Assembly: GCA_003116995.1 (NCBI GenBank)
Contig: BDSL01000008.1
Coordinates: forward strand, 1,426,001-1,490,000
Direction of reading: 5' to 3'
Source of the DNA: Yamagishiella unicocca
Lineage: Eukaryota; Chlorophyta; Chlorophyceae; Chlamydomonadales; Volvocaceae
Length of the DNA: 64,000 nt
How positions within the stretch are numbered: the stretch's first letter is position 1; every line of letters starts with the position of its first letter. Under the pieces are notes generated by a model. That model saw nothing but the letters and a program-made list of their open reading frames with translations. It ran no database searches and was not told where the DNA came from. Positions 44,736 through 56,446 of the stretch are shown here, piece by piece. The position numbers were made by a program, and so were the translations under genes.

Positions 44736-47225
44736 TACCCGAAGAGACTGCTTGGCGCACGCACCGCACGAATAACCCTAACTATAAGATGTTATTTTTT
44801 AGGAAAAATGATAATATCCTGTTTACAGTAGGTCTCTACCTGAACGCGCTGACGATCGCGAAAGCTGTAGCAGGAACATCCTGTAAGATGAGCATGGCTC
44901 GAAGAATAAGGGTAACGCATTGATTATACTTCAGACTAATTAATGTGTATTGGGTTCTTTCGAGCCTCTTCATCGGTGCCGCGCTGACGTGCTGACGCAT
45001 GAAGCCGCCGCACGCTACTGCTGGGATGCCTGTTAGGATTCTCATTCGCAGCGGAGACTTCAAACCCGTTACCATAGCAGGACTCTATTAATCATTATGT
45101 AATTATTATCTCGAATCTTCTGTAGAAACGCGATTTATGTCAAGCAAAAGCCTGGGAAATGGATTGTAACCCAGCGCAGGATGACTCATGATGCAAGCTT
45201 ACAGTGCACGTGAACACAGTTGGTGCTGTGGCAAGCCAGACGGGTTATTACTTACACAACTGTTGTGAGAGTTACCAGTCAGCACCGCATGATTGCACGA
45301 TTGGCGCTTGGTATACATAACAGAAGACCAGCCGGGAACGGTAACGAACAAAAGGGGATCCTTGGATTGCAAACCACCAGAGGTCATCGGGACATCGAAT
45401 CAAGGTACGCTTGCCTGCATCGATCAGCCCGACAAGGAGGTCGCGGGGAACGAGGAGGGGCCAGGAGGTGTTTGCACTTGTCATCGTTTAGGGGGCAGTG
45501 GGCTGTTTGGAGTGATTCCTTACGGTCAACATATACGAGAGCAATTAGACAGGTTCCACCATGGGTTTGGTGCCGCGCATACTAGGAACGCATGTATCAC
45601 TATTTTGGCGCGAAGCCGTCAATGCCTCCGCTTAAAGGTTACTGAATTCACCTGCTGCGGTCCCATTGCTTTCGAATAGTCAGGCTTTGGCTTCTTGATT
45701 CGAGCGTACAATGTGAACTGGGAAACAAGAAGAACCTGAAGTCCTGCAGTGGTTACGCTGACGTCCCATGCCTTTGCAGTCTCTGGGTGTGGCCATGCAC
45801 GTACCCTGATGCCATCGGGGCGGTCGTGCCGTCATCTGCACATGACAACGTGGGAGGCCTTGCTGATTACAATTTCACTATGCTACGCAACTGTAACGCG
45901 TGTAAGTCATACAGCTAACGTCGATGCACTGCCCCGCGAGCACAACGCCCACCACGCTATCGCTGCCAGTGGGCATCCAGCCAGTACGCCCCATGCGCCA
46001 TGCCCTTCAGCAATCGAGCGTGACCAGGTTGACAGACCCTCGTGACATCCGAACAGACAGTAACCTTCGGGTAAACTTGTACAAATGAACGAAATACGAG
46101 CATATACCAGTACAGGGAACATGCACTGTATAAATCCACCATAAGAGGTCCCCAACAACACGTGCCAGCCGCGGACGACCACGCGCAGGACCGGTAAACC
46201 ACAACACGAGAACGCGGGGCTACGCAACCACGGAGGTATGTATACTGCGCAACAGCCAATGCTTTCGGGGCTCTCACGAACGCACGCGACTTGCGCAGCG
46301 CACCAGCAGCCCATCAAGCACCATCGGAGCTGTTCGCTGTCTAATTAACACCGGTGATGAGCATAACCCAGGTTACTCGGAAGGCGAGCAGCCAGAACAT
46401 GTTGGGAGTGTTGCACCCAACATCAAACGCGATGCCAACGTCAATCGACAACTTCATGGAAGGATTTTGAAGCAATCCGGCTACGGCACGACCGTATGAA
46501 GCCGTGCATGAAAAAATACCCATCAGTCGCAAAGAGCCAGACCAGGCAACAGTGTGCCTTCCGCCGAGCCGCCTAGATGCACACCCACACGCAACCCCAG
46601 ACCTGCATTGCGGGTCCACGCAACTGTCCAACGGTCATGCAAAAATTCTTATAAAACGAGGCGAAAAAGCAAGTCATGCGCTGTACACATTTCCCAACTC
46701 CTGCCTAGCTAGGAAAACCGCAACTTCGCCGCCCAGCCAACAGAGTAGCGCAACAATGAGCTCGAAGCTCAACTGCCCCCATTCTAAGGATGGCGTTGCA
46801 ACTGCTTCTTCAACAAACTTATGTTTCAGCGCAGCTCCTCGAAAATGGCAACCAGTCCTCTCTGTCCGGCATCCGACACGAAACACGCACATCATGATTA
46901 CTATCAATTCCGCTGACCCTAATGAATCCATCACACCGCCTGAGAGCGGCGTGAGGAGTCATAAGGACTTGTGCAGGCACTAAAGCTATCCTAACGCTTA
47001 TGCAAACTATGGTTGGCCTTGCTGACAAACCGCGAAGGCTACGGCAAGAAATAGGAGGGAAAGGCCAGTGATGAGGAGGTATAAATGTCGGATCCACCAA
47101 CTGGCTGCATGAAAGGATCTACTTTAACCAAGGCACCTGGACCGTAAGCTCCGCTTGTGCGCCCTTGGTATCACTCGAAATGCTCTTCGCAAGCGGATGA
47201 ATGTCACTCGCGAGATGCCTGCCGC
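44736..47225. other. Intergenic region
   Basis: About 2.5 kb upstream of the MYB start and downstream of the DUF506 stop. It is AT-richer than average. No supported gene or repeat was seen; the forward ORFs here show no domain and no coding-like composition. Confidence 0.45.
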
Positions 47226-48505
47226 TCAGACCTCCCTTGCGGCCGACCAGCGTGAAAGAACGCTGCTGGTGCTGCGCCAAGGCGGCAGAGAGTTCCCCGT
47301 CGCCTCGAAGCTGAACCTCATCTCCGCACAGATGAGCTTGACCATCTCCTGGAGTTGGCTGTGCGGCGCCACAAGCTCCTCCGGAACGGCGGCCAGCAGC
47401 TGCCGGTAACGCTCCGTCGCATACACCGACCCGATGCAGAAATGTTCCCGGAAGTTCGGCTCCACGGCCAGTGTGGCGGTGCCGCCACAGCCGCTGACGA
47501 CGACGAAGTCGTGGGCTAGCCGAAGGGAGCTGGGAGTTGCGTTTGAGGCAACCTGCGCCACCCGTGAGGCATTGTAGCCCAGCTCCCGTAGGCGCTGTGC
47601 AAGCGTGGCCGCATCCGCCGCTTGGCCTTGGCGCTTGAGAGCGCGCACGTCGTTCAAGAGCTGCGAAACAGGGAAGAGGAACAGGCGTAAGAACGTTGCG
47701 TGCGCTGCCTTTGGCCGCAATCGAAATGCATCGCATCCCAGTGTCAGGCGCAGAGACTTGAGCGGCAGGCGGATGCACAGGGGGTTGAAGCGAACGTGAA
47801 GCGACTCCGCGGGAGGTGAGCAGTCACTTCATGTCGCATGAATTGCAAGCCAAATACGTTTGTAAGCAAGGATCATATCGCGCTATGCAAGCTGCAATTT
47901 TAGTCATGAGGGCGTGCGATTCAAAGTCCGACCTTCAGGCCTCAGCCGCCTTCTCCCACAACGCCTTCCAGGGAAAAAATAACGCCGGCTTAACAGTCCA
48001 ACAACGTGCACCTATTTAAAGCGCTCACCCGCAGGCTAGCGGCAGATGCCTGCCAGGTCTGGGCCATCTCTTCGATGTCTGCTACCTCGCATGTCGCTTT
48101 CCGGTTGTTCCGGGCCCGGCTGCCACGGCTGCTGGTCGACGTTACTACTAGATCAGACTGACCGTCATCCAGACCAGAAATCTGCAAAGGGAGGGCCGCG
48201 CTACGGTTAAGAGTTTCTGAATGGCGTGCCACGTGCACTCCACGCGTCATTGCCCAAGAGGCAGGGCTTCTCCATCATATCAGGAGACGAAACAGCTTGA
48301 TACAGTCCGAAAGTGGTAACTGAATGGCAAGAGTCTCAAGAGGGAGCCGCCGACTAATGCGCCGCAGTATTGACCACACCCCTACAACAAGGTTATCGCC
48401 ACTCCGCGGCTGATACTGGACCGGTAGACCGTATCCGCTCACCTCTACAGGAAACAAAAGACTGCCAGCGACGAAGGAAGCTGGAGGGGCAAGAAGCCGA
48501 GTCAT
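47226..48505 (-). CDS. DUF506 (PDDEXK-like, PF04720-type) protein
   Basis: Plant-type family of unknown function, distantly related to PDDEXK nucleases. Three exons join in phase on the minus strand: 48505-48443, 48181-48029, 47660-47226, giving 216 residues. The diagnostic C-terminal part runs LLNDVRALKRQG, LRELGYNASRVAQ, then VEPNFREHFCIGSVYATERYRQLL, a short VPEELV segment, LICAEMRFSF, and SLPPWRSTSSVLSRW. The last matches the family ending LPPWR..YM..KW. Plant members carry these blocks in the same order and spacing. The first exon (21 residues) is short and less certain. An overlapping frame through 47119 is not used. Divergent from the thioesterase gene across about 1 kb. In land plants several members respond to stress and calcium signalling; no such inference is safe here. 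Confidence 0.75.
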
Positions 48506-49528
48506 TATGTCTGGTGGGAAGTTGCAGCTCGTTGCCTAAGCTATTTTGTGAGGCTAGAGGATACTACTAAACTTCAATATGTTAGAAATGTAAGAGCACA
48601 TGTTCAGTTATTGGGCAAAAATCTCTAGTACGACATGTATGGGGCACGGCTAAAAGTGCACGATGTTGTTACGACAGGAAATATTGCGAGTGTCAATTAT
48701 GGTATTTTTACAGTAGCATGTAAGCTGGTACAAAGCTACATGCGGTTCGGCGATTCCCGGCGAAATGGAGGTTGTTGAAGGGGAACGGACCGACGCAAAC
48801 GCGGAGGCAAGGCAAGCTGAGCAGGCGTTAATAACTCAGAGGGGTCATGAAACAAACTTGGAGGTTGTTGAACTCCGTGAGCGGGTCGCTCGGTTGGAGG
48901 CCATGCTGCAGGCCCTGGTCGCGGCTGACACTGGCGCGAAGGGATACACCGCAACAGCCGCAGGTGCGCTCCGGCGCTGGGTGACAGTATAGCACAGGTG
49001 CAAGGGCCTGAGATAAAAGCAACACGTGAGGTCCAATGCAAATGCCAAAAATAACTCGGAATGCATCCGCGGGAACGCTCCCCCAAAAATCAAATTTAGG
49101 ACCAGGGGAAATATGCGCGGGTCGTATGTTCCGGCGCCCATTTTCGGCCCACTGGCCCTCTGCATTCCCCACCTACTGTGGGTGCCCAACCCATGTCCTA
49201 ACTTTACGTTGGTGCCACACGACCTCCCATGTCCGTACGTCAGCTAATGACGGCTAATGCCCCACCTGCAGCCACACCGGCTACAGAGTAGTCCAACTGC
49301 ATGTGCTCCCTGGTCCCATATCAAAACACAAACGCCCTAGGCTTCCAATTCCTCGAGCGTCTGCACCCGGCCCCCTAGCTCAACATTCTGCATCCGATCT
49401 GGCCCAGCCGACAGTCCTACGATTGCGGCCCTTGCCCAATTGCCCCCAGTCGCTGCCACTGCCCCCGGCATCAAACCCTTTGACCCTCCAACTCGGCAGG
49501 CTCAAGCACAGCTGACGCCGGGCGAGGG
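48506..49528. promoter_or_regulatory. Divergent intergenic region (DUF506 / thioesterase)
   Basis: About 1 kb between opposed genes, AT-rich near 48560-48730. It contains the small coiled-coil ORF listed separately; the remainder, including a segment of long overlapping ORFs at 49020-49260, shows nothing assignable. Confidence 0.4.
48765..48992 (+). CDS. Small ORF with predicted coiled coil (hypothetical)
   Basis: 75 residues, MEVVEGERTDANAEARQAEQ at the start and a Leu/Val heptad pattern in LEVVELRERVARLEAMLQAL. Not recognised. It could be a small gene, a 5' exon, or the remnant of a retroelement gag-like protein. No RNA or partner evidence is visible. Confidence 0.25.
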   Translation: MEVVEGERTDANAEARQAEQALITQRGHETNLEVVELRERVARLEAMLQALVAADTGAKGYTATAAGALRRWVTV

Positions 49529-52500
49529 TTGCCGCAACCGGCAACTCGCCAACCACCAAACGACCGCCGCCAGCAGCAACACGAACAACCGCAGCAACAG
49601 GCGCAAAGCCGCTGTGACGAGGGGGTTCAACGGCAACAGCAGGAGCCTGCCTCCAACCAACAGCAGGAGCCTGCCTCCAACCAACAGCAGGAGCCTGCCT
49701 CCAACCAACAGCAGGAGCCTGCCTCCAACCACCAGCCCTCTCCAGCACCGGCAGAGGCGCAGGGCTCCGTCGGAAACAGCGTCAGCTGCCCGGAGGATGC
49801 CTTGCGAGGCCCCGCCGCCGAGGCCAGTGCCGAAAGCCGCCCCCCTGGAGCCGCTTGTGTTTCCCCGGCCGCTCCCATCTCCGTCGCAATGGCTGCCACC
49901 CGCGTGGTTATGCACCAACTGGTGCTGCCTGCTGACGTCAACCAGCTCGGCATCTGCACCGGCGGTCAGGTGCGTCTCGCCTCCCGGGGTCACGGTACGA
50001 CAGAAGCAGGGAGGGGGAGGTTGACCGTTGTGACCATTGCGGTTATACGACACCGACGAAGCCCACGCGTGGAGGCGAGGCATGTGCGAGCGAAGGGCAG
50101 GAGGGCCGCGGGTCAAGGGTTTGTGACACGGCAACACATTCACATTCGCACGAGGCGGCGGACGCGACCCGGTGGTGGTTTCGGAGGTGGCGTAGGCCAA
50201 CACGACCGCAAGCCAACACCAACACCCCCGACCGACGCTCAGCCCCCCTTACCACATCCGCTAACACCTACCACGCCAACACCCCCCGCCCCTCCGCGCC
50301 TCCTGCCGCCCCACTGCCCCACCTCCCATGCGACCTCATCCCGGGTGCGCCGTCAGGTCCTCAGCTGGATTGACGTGTGCGCCGGCCTGTCGGCCAAGAC
50401 CCTGGCTCATGGCCCCTGCGTCACCGCCTCTGTGGACGCTGTGCACTTCCTGCGGCCCTGCCGGCTGGGCTGTGTCGTCATCATCGCGGCCATGGTGGCC
50501 CGGACCTTCAACACCAGCATGGAGGTGCGTGCGTTTGACGTCAGTTTGACGGCTAGCCGCGAACGTGTCGGTTAGTTTACCGGATCTGCGTGCTGGCTTT
50601 GTTACTAAGCGGCGGAAAGCTCCACGAAAATGGAAAATTGGAATTGGAGATTTTTTGAGGTGGATTTACCTTCTGATGGGCACCATCGCCCATGTCCAAA
50701 ACGCCTAAGCAAGCCGATCTGTTCCGCTAAGCAGCAACATTTCGGGTGTAAAACGACGGCCTTTGCCATCTCTACCCAAACATTTGAAGCCGCCTCCTCC
50801 GCCCCGAGAGTCGTCCATGGTCACCTCCACCCCCCTGCGCGCCGCCGCTGCCACCTCGGTCGCCGACCGCTGCCCAGGTGGCTGTCGTGGTGGAGAGCGA
50901 GGACATGCGCACGGGCGTGCGGCACCACTGCTGCTCAGCCCACCTCACGTTTGTCGTGCGGCCCCGCGCGGGGGCGGAGGCTGCGCCCGCTGGCCTGCCG
51001 CGGGTGGTTCCGACCAGCTCCGACCACCGGGCCGTGTGGGAGGGCGCGGAGGTGCGGCGGCAGCTGCGGCTGGAGCGGCGCACGCGAGTCCGGAGGAACC
51101 CGGAGCTGCGGGACGCGGAGCGGGTCTGCAGGTGCGGGTGGGCTGGCTGGGGGCTGGCTGCCTGCCTGCCGGCTTCTGGCTGCCGGCCTGGCTGCTGGCT
51201 GGCTGGCTAGCTACCTGCCTGCTGGCTGGCTAGCTGCCTGCCTGCCTGCCTGCTGGCTTCTAGCTGCCTGCCTGCCTGCAGGCGGCTAGCTACCTGCCTG
51301 CGGGCTGGCTGCCTGCCTGGGGGCCGCTCCTCACGTGTTCGTGCACCCTTGCGTCAGATGGGCGGAATCACAACACCTTAGCTGGCAAGGCAGAGAAACC
51401 ATGTGTGTAATGTGGAGTATCGCGGTTGCTTTATTTCACGCAGCGTGCGTGATTCGCCACTCACCGCTGCCGCCTCCTGCTGCCTGGCACTCCTCCACCC
51501 CACAACCCCTCCCCCTTGCCGCCGCACCGCTCTTCCCCCCTTCCACACCGCAGACTGCAGCCCATCACACACCGGGAAGGCGGCCCCACACTGCCCCCCG
51601 CCGTCACCTTCAACCCGCAGAAATCGCGGCCCCTGTCGCGGAGCGCCTCGCAGTCCCACTCCCCTCCACAGCCGCTCAGCCGCCAGCCGTCCCCCGCTAT
51701 CCCGACCTACGGGTCGGTCGTAGCTGCCGACGGCGGCTTCGATGGCGGCACCGTTGACGGCAACCCGGCCGCCGCTCCTCCGGCCCCCCGCCAGCGAGTC
51801 CCCCCGGGCTGCACCACCGCGTACATGACCCAGTCCATCATGCCGCAGCACGCCAACACTCTCCACATCACGTTCGGAGGCCAGGTTGGTGGTCATCTAT
51901 CTGATAGGTTGGTGGCCATCTAGCTGCTGGATGGCTGGGAACCTAGCTGCTAGCTGCGACGACGGGCAAAAGCAGGCGCTGGCCGACGGATGCGGTGGGC
52001 CTTATCCGCGGTCCTCCCTTTTACGCATTCCCCTTCCTGCCGTTACACGATACCTCACTCACTGCCCGCTCGCTTTGACAGCTTCAGCTCTCTCGTCGCG
52101 ACGTCTTCCTTTTTAAACACTGCCCACCGCCCATGCGCCGCTTGTGCTCGGTGCCGTACCTTACATAGCGTGGAGGCAGGCGCGCCACTGTGGTGTTGCC
52201 GACGTGGTTGCGATGCCTCTCCAGCTGGGCCGTGGCCCTACCTGCTCTTGCCCCACCGCCCTTGTCGCGCGCCTCCTCCCCGGACGCCAGGTGATGAGCT
52301 GGGTCGAGCAATGCGCCTACATCAGCGCCTCCCGCCTGCGAGCCCCGGCGCTGCTTACCGCCGCCATGGACAGCGTGTCCTTCGTGCAGCCCACCCGGGT
52401 CGGGGACATCCTATACATCACGGCACAGGTGGGTGGGGCAGGGGGTGGGAGCATGAGAGTCCCCCGACCGGCCCATGAATCACCGGTCGCCGCCTGCAGC

Positions 52501-53690
52501 TAAGGCTCCTTGGCAGCTCAACGATACGGTTTGGCTCCTTTCGGTTTGGCTGCTTAGCACCTTGGCCACGGGCTGGTAGTTGGCTGAGAGGTCAGGGTGC
52601 ATGCTGAGGTTACGGGCGCCGGTCCGGATGTGGGGACACGCGGCTGCGTGGGCGTGCGTACCCAACAGGCACGTTTTTTTGTTTGCGCTTTGTTCCCAAC
52701 CCATTCGTCATCGTTCTTCTTCCTGGCGGCTTTGATCTGTTTACACGCGCCTGTAGGTGAGCGCCATCTTCGGCAGCAGCTTGGAAGTGATGATCAGTGT
52801 GTTCGGCGAGAGCCCCTACGCGGGGGCGGGCAGCAGCGCCGCAGCAGCCCCGACTGCCGCCGCCGCCGCCGCTGCCCTTGGAAACGGAGGAGGAGGAGGC
52901 GGAGGAGCAGCAGCAGCAGCAGGCGGCATCTTCCACTGCGCGGACGCATTCGTGACGGTGGTGGCGGTGGACGAGCGGCACGGTTCGCCCGTACCGGTAG
53001 GAAGCAGGGAGCACAACGATCGCGTCCGTTTGCTTAGCAGTTGTGCGTGAGCCCCGAAGTAACGGCACCTGCTCACCTCCCAGCGGCCAATCGACACAAT
53101 GTCGTCTAGTGCACGTCCTCACCAAGCAACCCGCTCGCGCCCCGGGCCCCCATCTCCGCTCCCAGCCTGCCCGTGTGGTGCGGTGTGATGTGATGTGGTA
53201 TGTGATGTGACCCCCCGCGCCCCGTCACGCAACGGTCAGGTGCCCTTCGAGCTGGATCCCAAGGACCAGCCGGACGTGCTCCGATACCAGGTGGGTATCA
53301 CAGCTGCTCTTGCCCAGGTTCCAGGCCACCGGTTATACCGGTAATCCACACGCAGTGCAAACAGCACAACGCAACACTGAGTTTGGTTTGGTTCCCTTGC
53401 CGGCACCCCTTGCCGCGTTGCGTGTGCTTGCCGCGATGGGCACGGCATCGCGGGCGATTTCACAAGTCGCACGTGCACGTGCCTATCTCCCGCGCCCCCT
53501 CCCGCCCGTCCGCACATCCTGCCGGCGCCTTCAGGGCGCGCTGGCCCGCCGCTCCGAGCGGCTAGCGCTGCGCGGGGAGTTCGCCGCCGCGGAGTTCGTC
53601 CGCGTGTCTCTGGATGGCAGCCTACCGCACAGCCCGCAGCCCGAGGCCGCCGAGTGGGGCAGCGCGCTGGACGCCATTCCGCCTCTGTAG
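49529..53690 (+). CDS. Double-hotdog acyl-CoA thioesterase (ACOT11/12/BFIT-like)
   Basis: Predicted acyl-CoA hydrolase with two hotdog domains. Eight exons join in phase: 49529-49969, 50357-50524, 50878-51131, 51554-51884, 52291-52428, 52757-52996, 53240-53290, 53535-53690, giving 592 residues. Hotdog 1: VMHQLVLPADVNQLGICTGG, then QVLSWIDVCAG and VDAVHFLRPCRLG. Hotdog 2: TQSIMPQHANTLHITFGGQ, VMSWVEQCAYISAS, MDSVSFVQPTRVGDILYITAQ-like continuation and a VSAIFGSSLEVMISV strand. The GGQ(V)xSW helix motif is in both. The first ~120 residues are a Gln/Pro/Ser-rich leader with four QQQEPASN repeats. A polyAla/polyGly loop interrupts hotdog 2 near the C-terminus. The start is the first in-frame ATG; an upstream exon is possible. 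Substrate chain length is not inferable. Confidence 0.85.
49642..49740. repeat. 24-bp coding tandem repeat (QQQEPASN)
   Basis: Four near-identical 24-bp units in frame in the N-terminal leader of the thioesterase. Confidence 0.92.
51140..51330. repeat. GGCTGCCTGCCT / GGCTGGCT repeats
   Basis: Degenerate tetranucleotide repeat in thioesterase intron 3, immediately after the donor. Confidence 0.8.
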
Positions 53691-53710
53691 CGCCACGGAG
53701 GAGGGCCCGG

Positions 53711-53825
53711 AGGCGGCGGGATCCAGCAGGATCTGGCAGGATCCGGCAGGACCCGGCAGGATCTGGCAGGATCCGGCAGGATCTGGCAGGATCCGGCAGG
53801 ATCTGGCAGGATCCAGCAGCATGCA
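53711..53825. repeat. 10/20-bp minisatellite (ggatctggca ggatccggca)
   Basis: About eleven 10-bp units alternating ggatctggca and ggatccggca, starting 20 bp after the thioesterase stop codon and so within its 3' UTR. Confidence 0.93.
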
Positions 53826-55957
53826 TCCGGATCCGACGGTTCCCGCGCCGTCAATTTGGGACATTGCTTCACGTCACCCGTGACCTGACGTATGGGCGGC
53901 CCGGGAGTTGGGGGCGCCTCGCGGATTATGTTGAAGGCTGTGGCGGGAGCGGGAGCGCAGCGGCGGGCGCCTTAGCTGGACACGTCCTCATGTGAGAAGC
54001 GCGGGTGGCTGTGGGCTCACAGCGGGCGATGGTCGGAAGTGTCGCGAGAGAGGTGTGCGTGTATGTGTGTGGACGTGCGTGTGTGACGCGCGGTGAGAGG
54101 CAGCGCGGGCTGGCGCGCGGTCGACGGACGTTAGTCTGGTCATATGTAGCAGGGTGTGGTGGCGGCGGGTGCTGAACTCCCTAGCCACCTGTCGGCGCGG
54201 GTATACATAAAGCCAGGGGAGGAGAGGCCGAGTGTGCCGGCGTGTGTGCGGGAACCAGACGGGTCCAAGAGCCAGCGGAGGAGGAGGTGGAGGAAACCTG
54301 CGTCGTGCATAGTGCTAGGCATGCCTGTGGCACTGCGCGCGCATTGCGGCCGCCACAGCGCTCTTGTTATGGCTGCTGCGTTGGAGCTTTCAAAGGAGTG
54401 TATGATGCGTAGTGAGTGGCACGCCGCGGTTTTCCATTGTATCAAGGCTGCTGCTTGGGAGTTTCTTTCAAACTATGGCCATTACGGTAATGGCCATGGA
54501 TGCTATTGACGCTGTCCGGGACCCGTGGCCATAATTTGGCGCCGTTCGCGCGCAACACGGGCTGATTTCCGCATAAAGAGCAATGGGGCTGTTTGATTTT
54601 AGGAGAAGCCAGTCATCCAGAATAGGGATAGCAACATAGCATGATAATGGGACGTTGGCTCGAACCGGTCCTTCATGAGATAGTTGTTGAGATAGTTGGT
54701 TGAGATGCCGCAAGACGACATCTACGCTTACTCTCAGGATAGGCATTTTGGGTTCTCTGGCCATGAGACGGGATCGGGCTGCTCTGACACGTTCTGACAC
54801 AACCAGCGCACGCGCCCAGGCAGCTCACTCAGCAAACATGGTCCGCTCTCATCTCGTGGATCAGGGTTTGGCAGTGAGATGTGTACTTGACGCGGCGGGG
54901 GCCGAACCTAACTGGTTCGCAGCGCCAGCAGTGGCAGTCGGGTTATCGGGATACGCTATTCCACAGCAGCGAGGTTGATAAGCGATTGTGAAAACAGGAG
55001 AACCATGTCGCGAGTCGTACCCTCACACTCGCCGCCATCTGCTGCATCTGCCAACATGCAGTTTAAGCACACCTGCATTTTGTGCGCAATTGTGCAATGA
55101 AGCGCACCCGACATATGAGCTGCTGTGCGAGCGGACGCAGGTGTCGAAAAAGTACCGGCGGGTCGCCAAGTGAACGCATCGACCCAGGCCATTCGCGATA
55201 CAGGCAAGACCTGACCGCAAGCGCGCAACCAAGGCGACTCCAAGCTACGTTACTGTCACCAAGCCGCGCACTTAATCCGCGGCTGAACCGCACACGTAAT
55301 CAGCAGCATCTGGGCGGGTTGCGAACGGACGGAACTGGACGGAAAGCCGGTAGGCCTAGGACGGTCGCGGCGCGCGCCCGCCGCGAAGGACAGCGCGGCG
55401 CGGCGACTTCACACCGTCCCCATGCACTGGTATCAGCGTCGCCCCAGCGCTGCCCCATGCAGACAGCAGCTCCTCGTTCCTACGAAGAATGGAGCTGGCT
55501 CTGTTCATCGGACTGAGAGGCGCGATTGGGAATCCAAGGCCATCAAGATGGTCTCCCCAGGCTCCCCTGCCAACGGTCCAACGGCGGACGGAGCCGCGCT
55601 TGAAAGGCTATCGCTGCCGGGCAACAAATAAGAAGCCCCATCGCTCTTGTTTTAAAACAAACATAGCGAGATCAGAGTAAAGCGGCATTCCTCACGAAGC
55701 AGCGCCGTCTTTCATCGCCTCGCCATCCAGCGCCATCCGTCCCCACAGCGCCGCCGGTAAGACAGGCGGTAAGACCCGGCCGCGGTTGGGGTAAACATCG
55801 GTCCGATCGGCCCATCCCATTCAGAGGATTAGCTGTCGCTGTTCTCCGAAATCCTTGCTGATGCTGTTACGTGCCCATATGGCCGCATCACAGGTCTGTC
55901 CAACCGACCGACAGCAACTTCGCGACCGCCTGGTCCGGCTGTTCAACGACCGAGACA
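53826..55957. other. Intergenic region
   Basis: About 2.1 kb without a supported gene. The left part is probably thioesterase 3' UTR with a (GT)n-like run near 54050. The right end contains a segment (55868-55915) resembling the sequence upstream of the third paralogue at 60061-60110. Confidence 0.45.
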
Positions 55958-56446
55958 ATGAAGCACGCCTGCCGTAATTCCTCGCGGGCTCCTTCATCAG
56001 CCGGTGCCAGCGCTGGACTGGCGCTGGTTGCGGCGGTGGTGCTGCTGGCGCTGATGCAGCCCCAGCCTGCGCTGGCCGCCCGTGGAGCTGACGTCAGCAT
56101 CGGCGGCAGCGGCGCGTCTGACCACGCAATCACCGCAGGCGCCGGCAACAGCACCACTACCACCACCACCAGCAACTGCCACGGCAACCATGCTGGCAAC
56201 ATCGGCACTAGCCAGCGGCCGTCGTCCGCGGCGGCACCACCCAGCGTCAACGCCGAGGAGATGCTGCCGCCAGTAGCCGCCGGTGCTGCCGGTCAGCCCT
56301 TACACCTGGCACCCATGTGGAATCGGGCTCTCAAGCAGCAGGTGACCACAACTCTGACTGTCAAGACGCCGCGTGTGAGCTACAGCAGGAAGACTGTGCG
56401 GGGCCCCAAGCCCCCCGCCAAACCCGCCAAACCCGCCAAGCGGTGA
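55958..56446 (+). CDS. Small secreted Gly/Thr-rich protein, family member A
   Basis: Intronless, 162 residues, not a recognised family. ATG 55958 is chosen because it gives the basic n-region then hydrophobic core GLALVAAVVLLALMQPQPALA, with cleavage likely after ALA; the frame is open back to 55871. The mature part starts ARGAD, then a Gly/Ser/Thr stretch, a lone Cys in TSNCHGN, then EEMLPPVA, WNRALKQQVTTTL and KTPRVSYSRKTVRG, ending in three PAKP-like repeats. The same order occurs in the next two genes on the same strand, so this is a tandem duplication. Expected to be secreted or on the cell surface; the single Cys could form an intermolecular disulfide. A possible TGTAA signal lies far downstream at 57314. 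Function unknown. Confidence 0.7.
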   Translation: MKHACRNSSRAPSSAGASAGLALVAAVVLLALMQPQPALAARGADVSIGGSGASDHAITAGAGNSTTTTTTSNCHGNHAGNIGTSQRPSSAAAPPSVNAEEMLPPVAAGAAGQPLHLAPMWNRALKQQVTTTLTVKTPRVSYSRKTVRGPKPPAKPAKPAKR

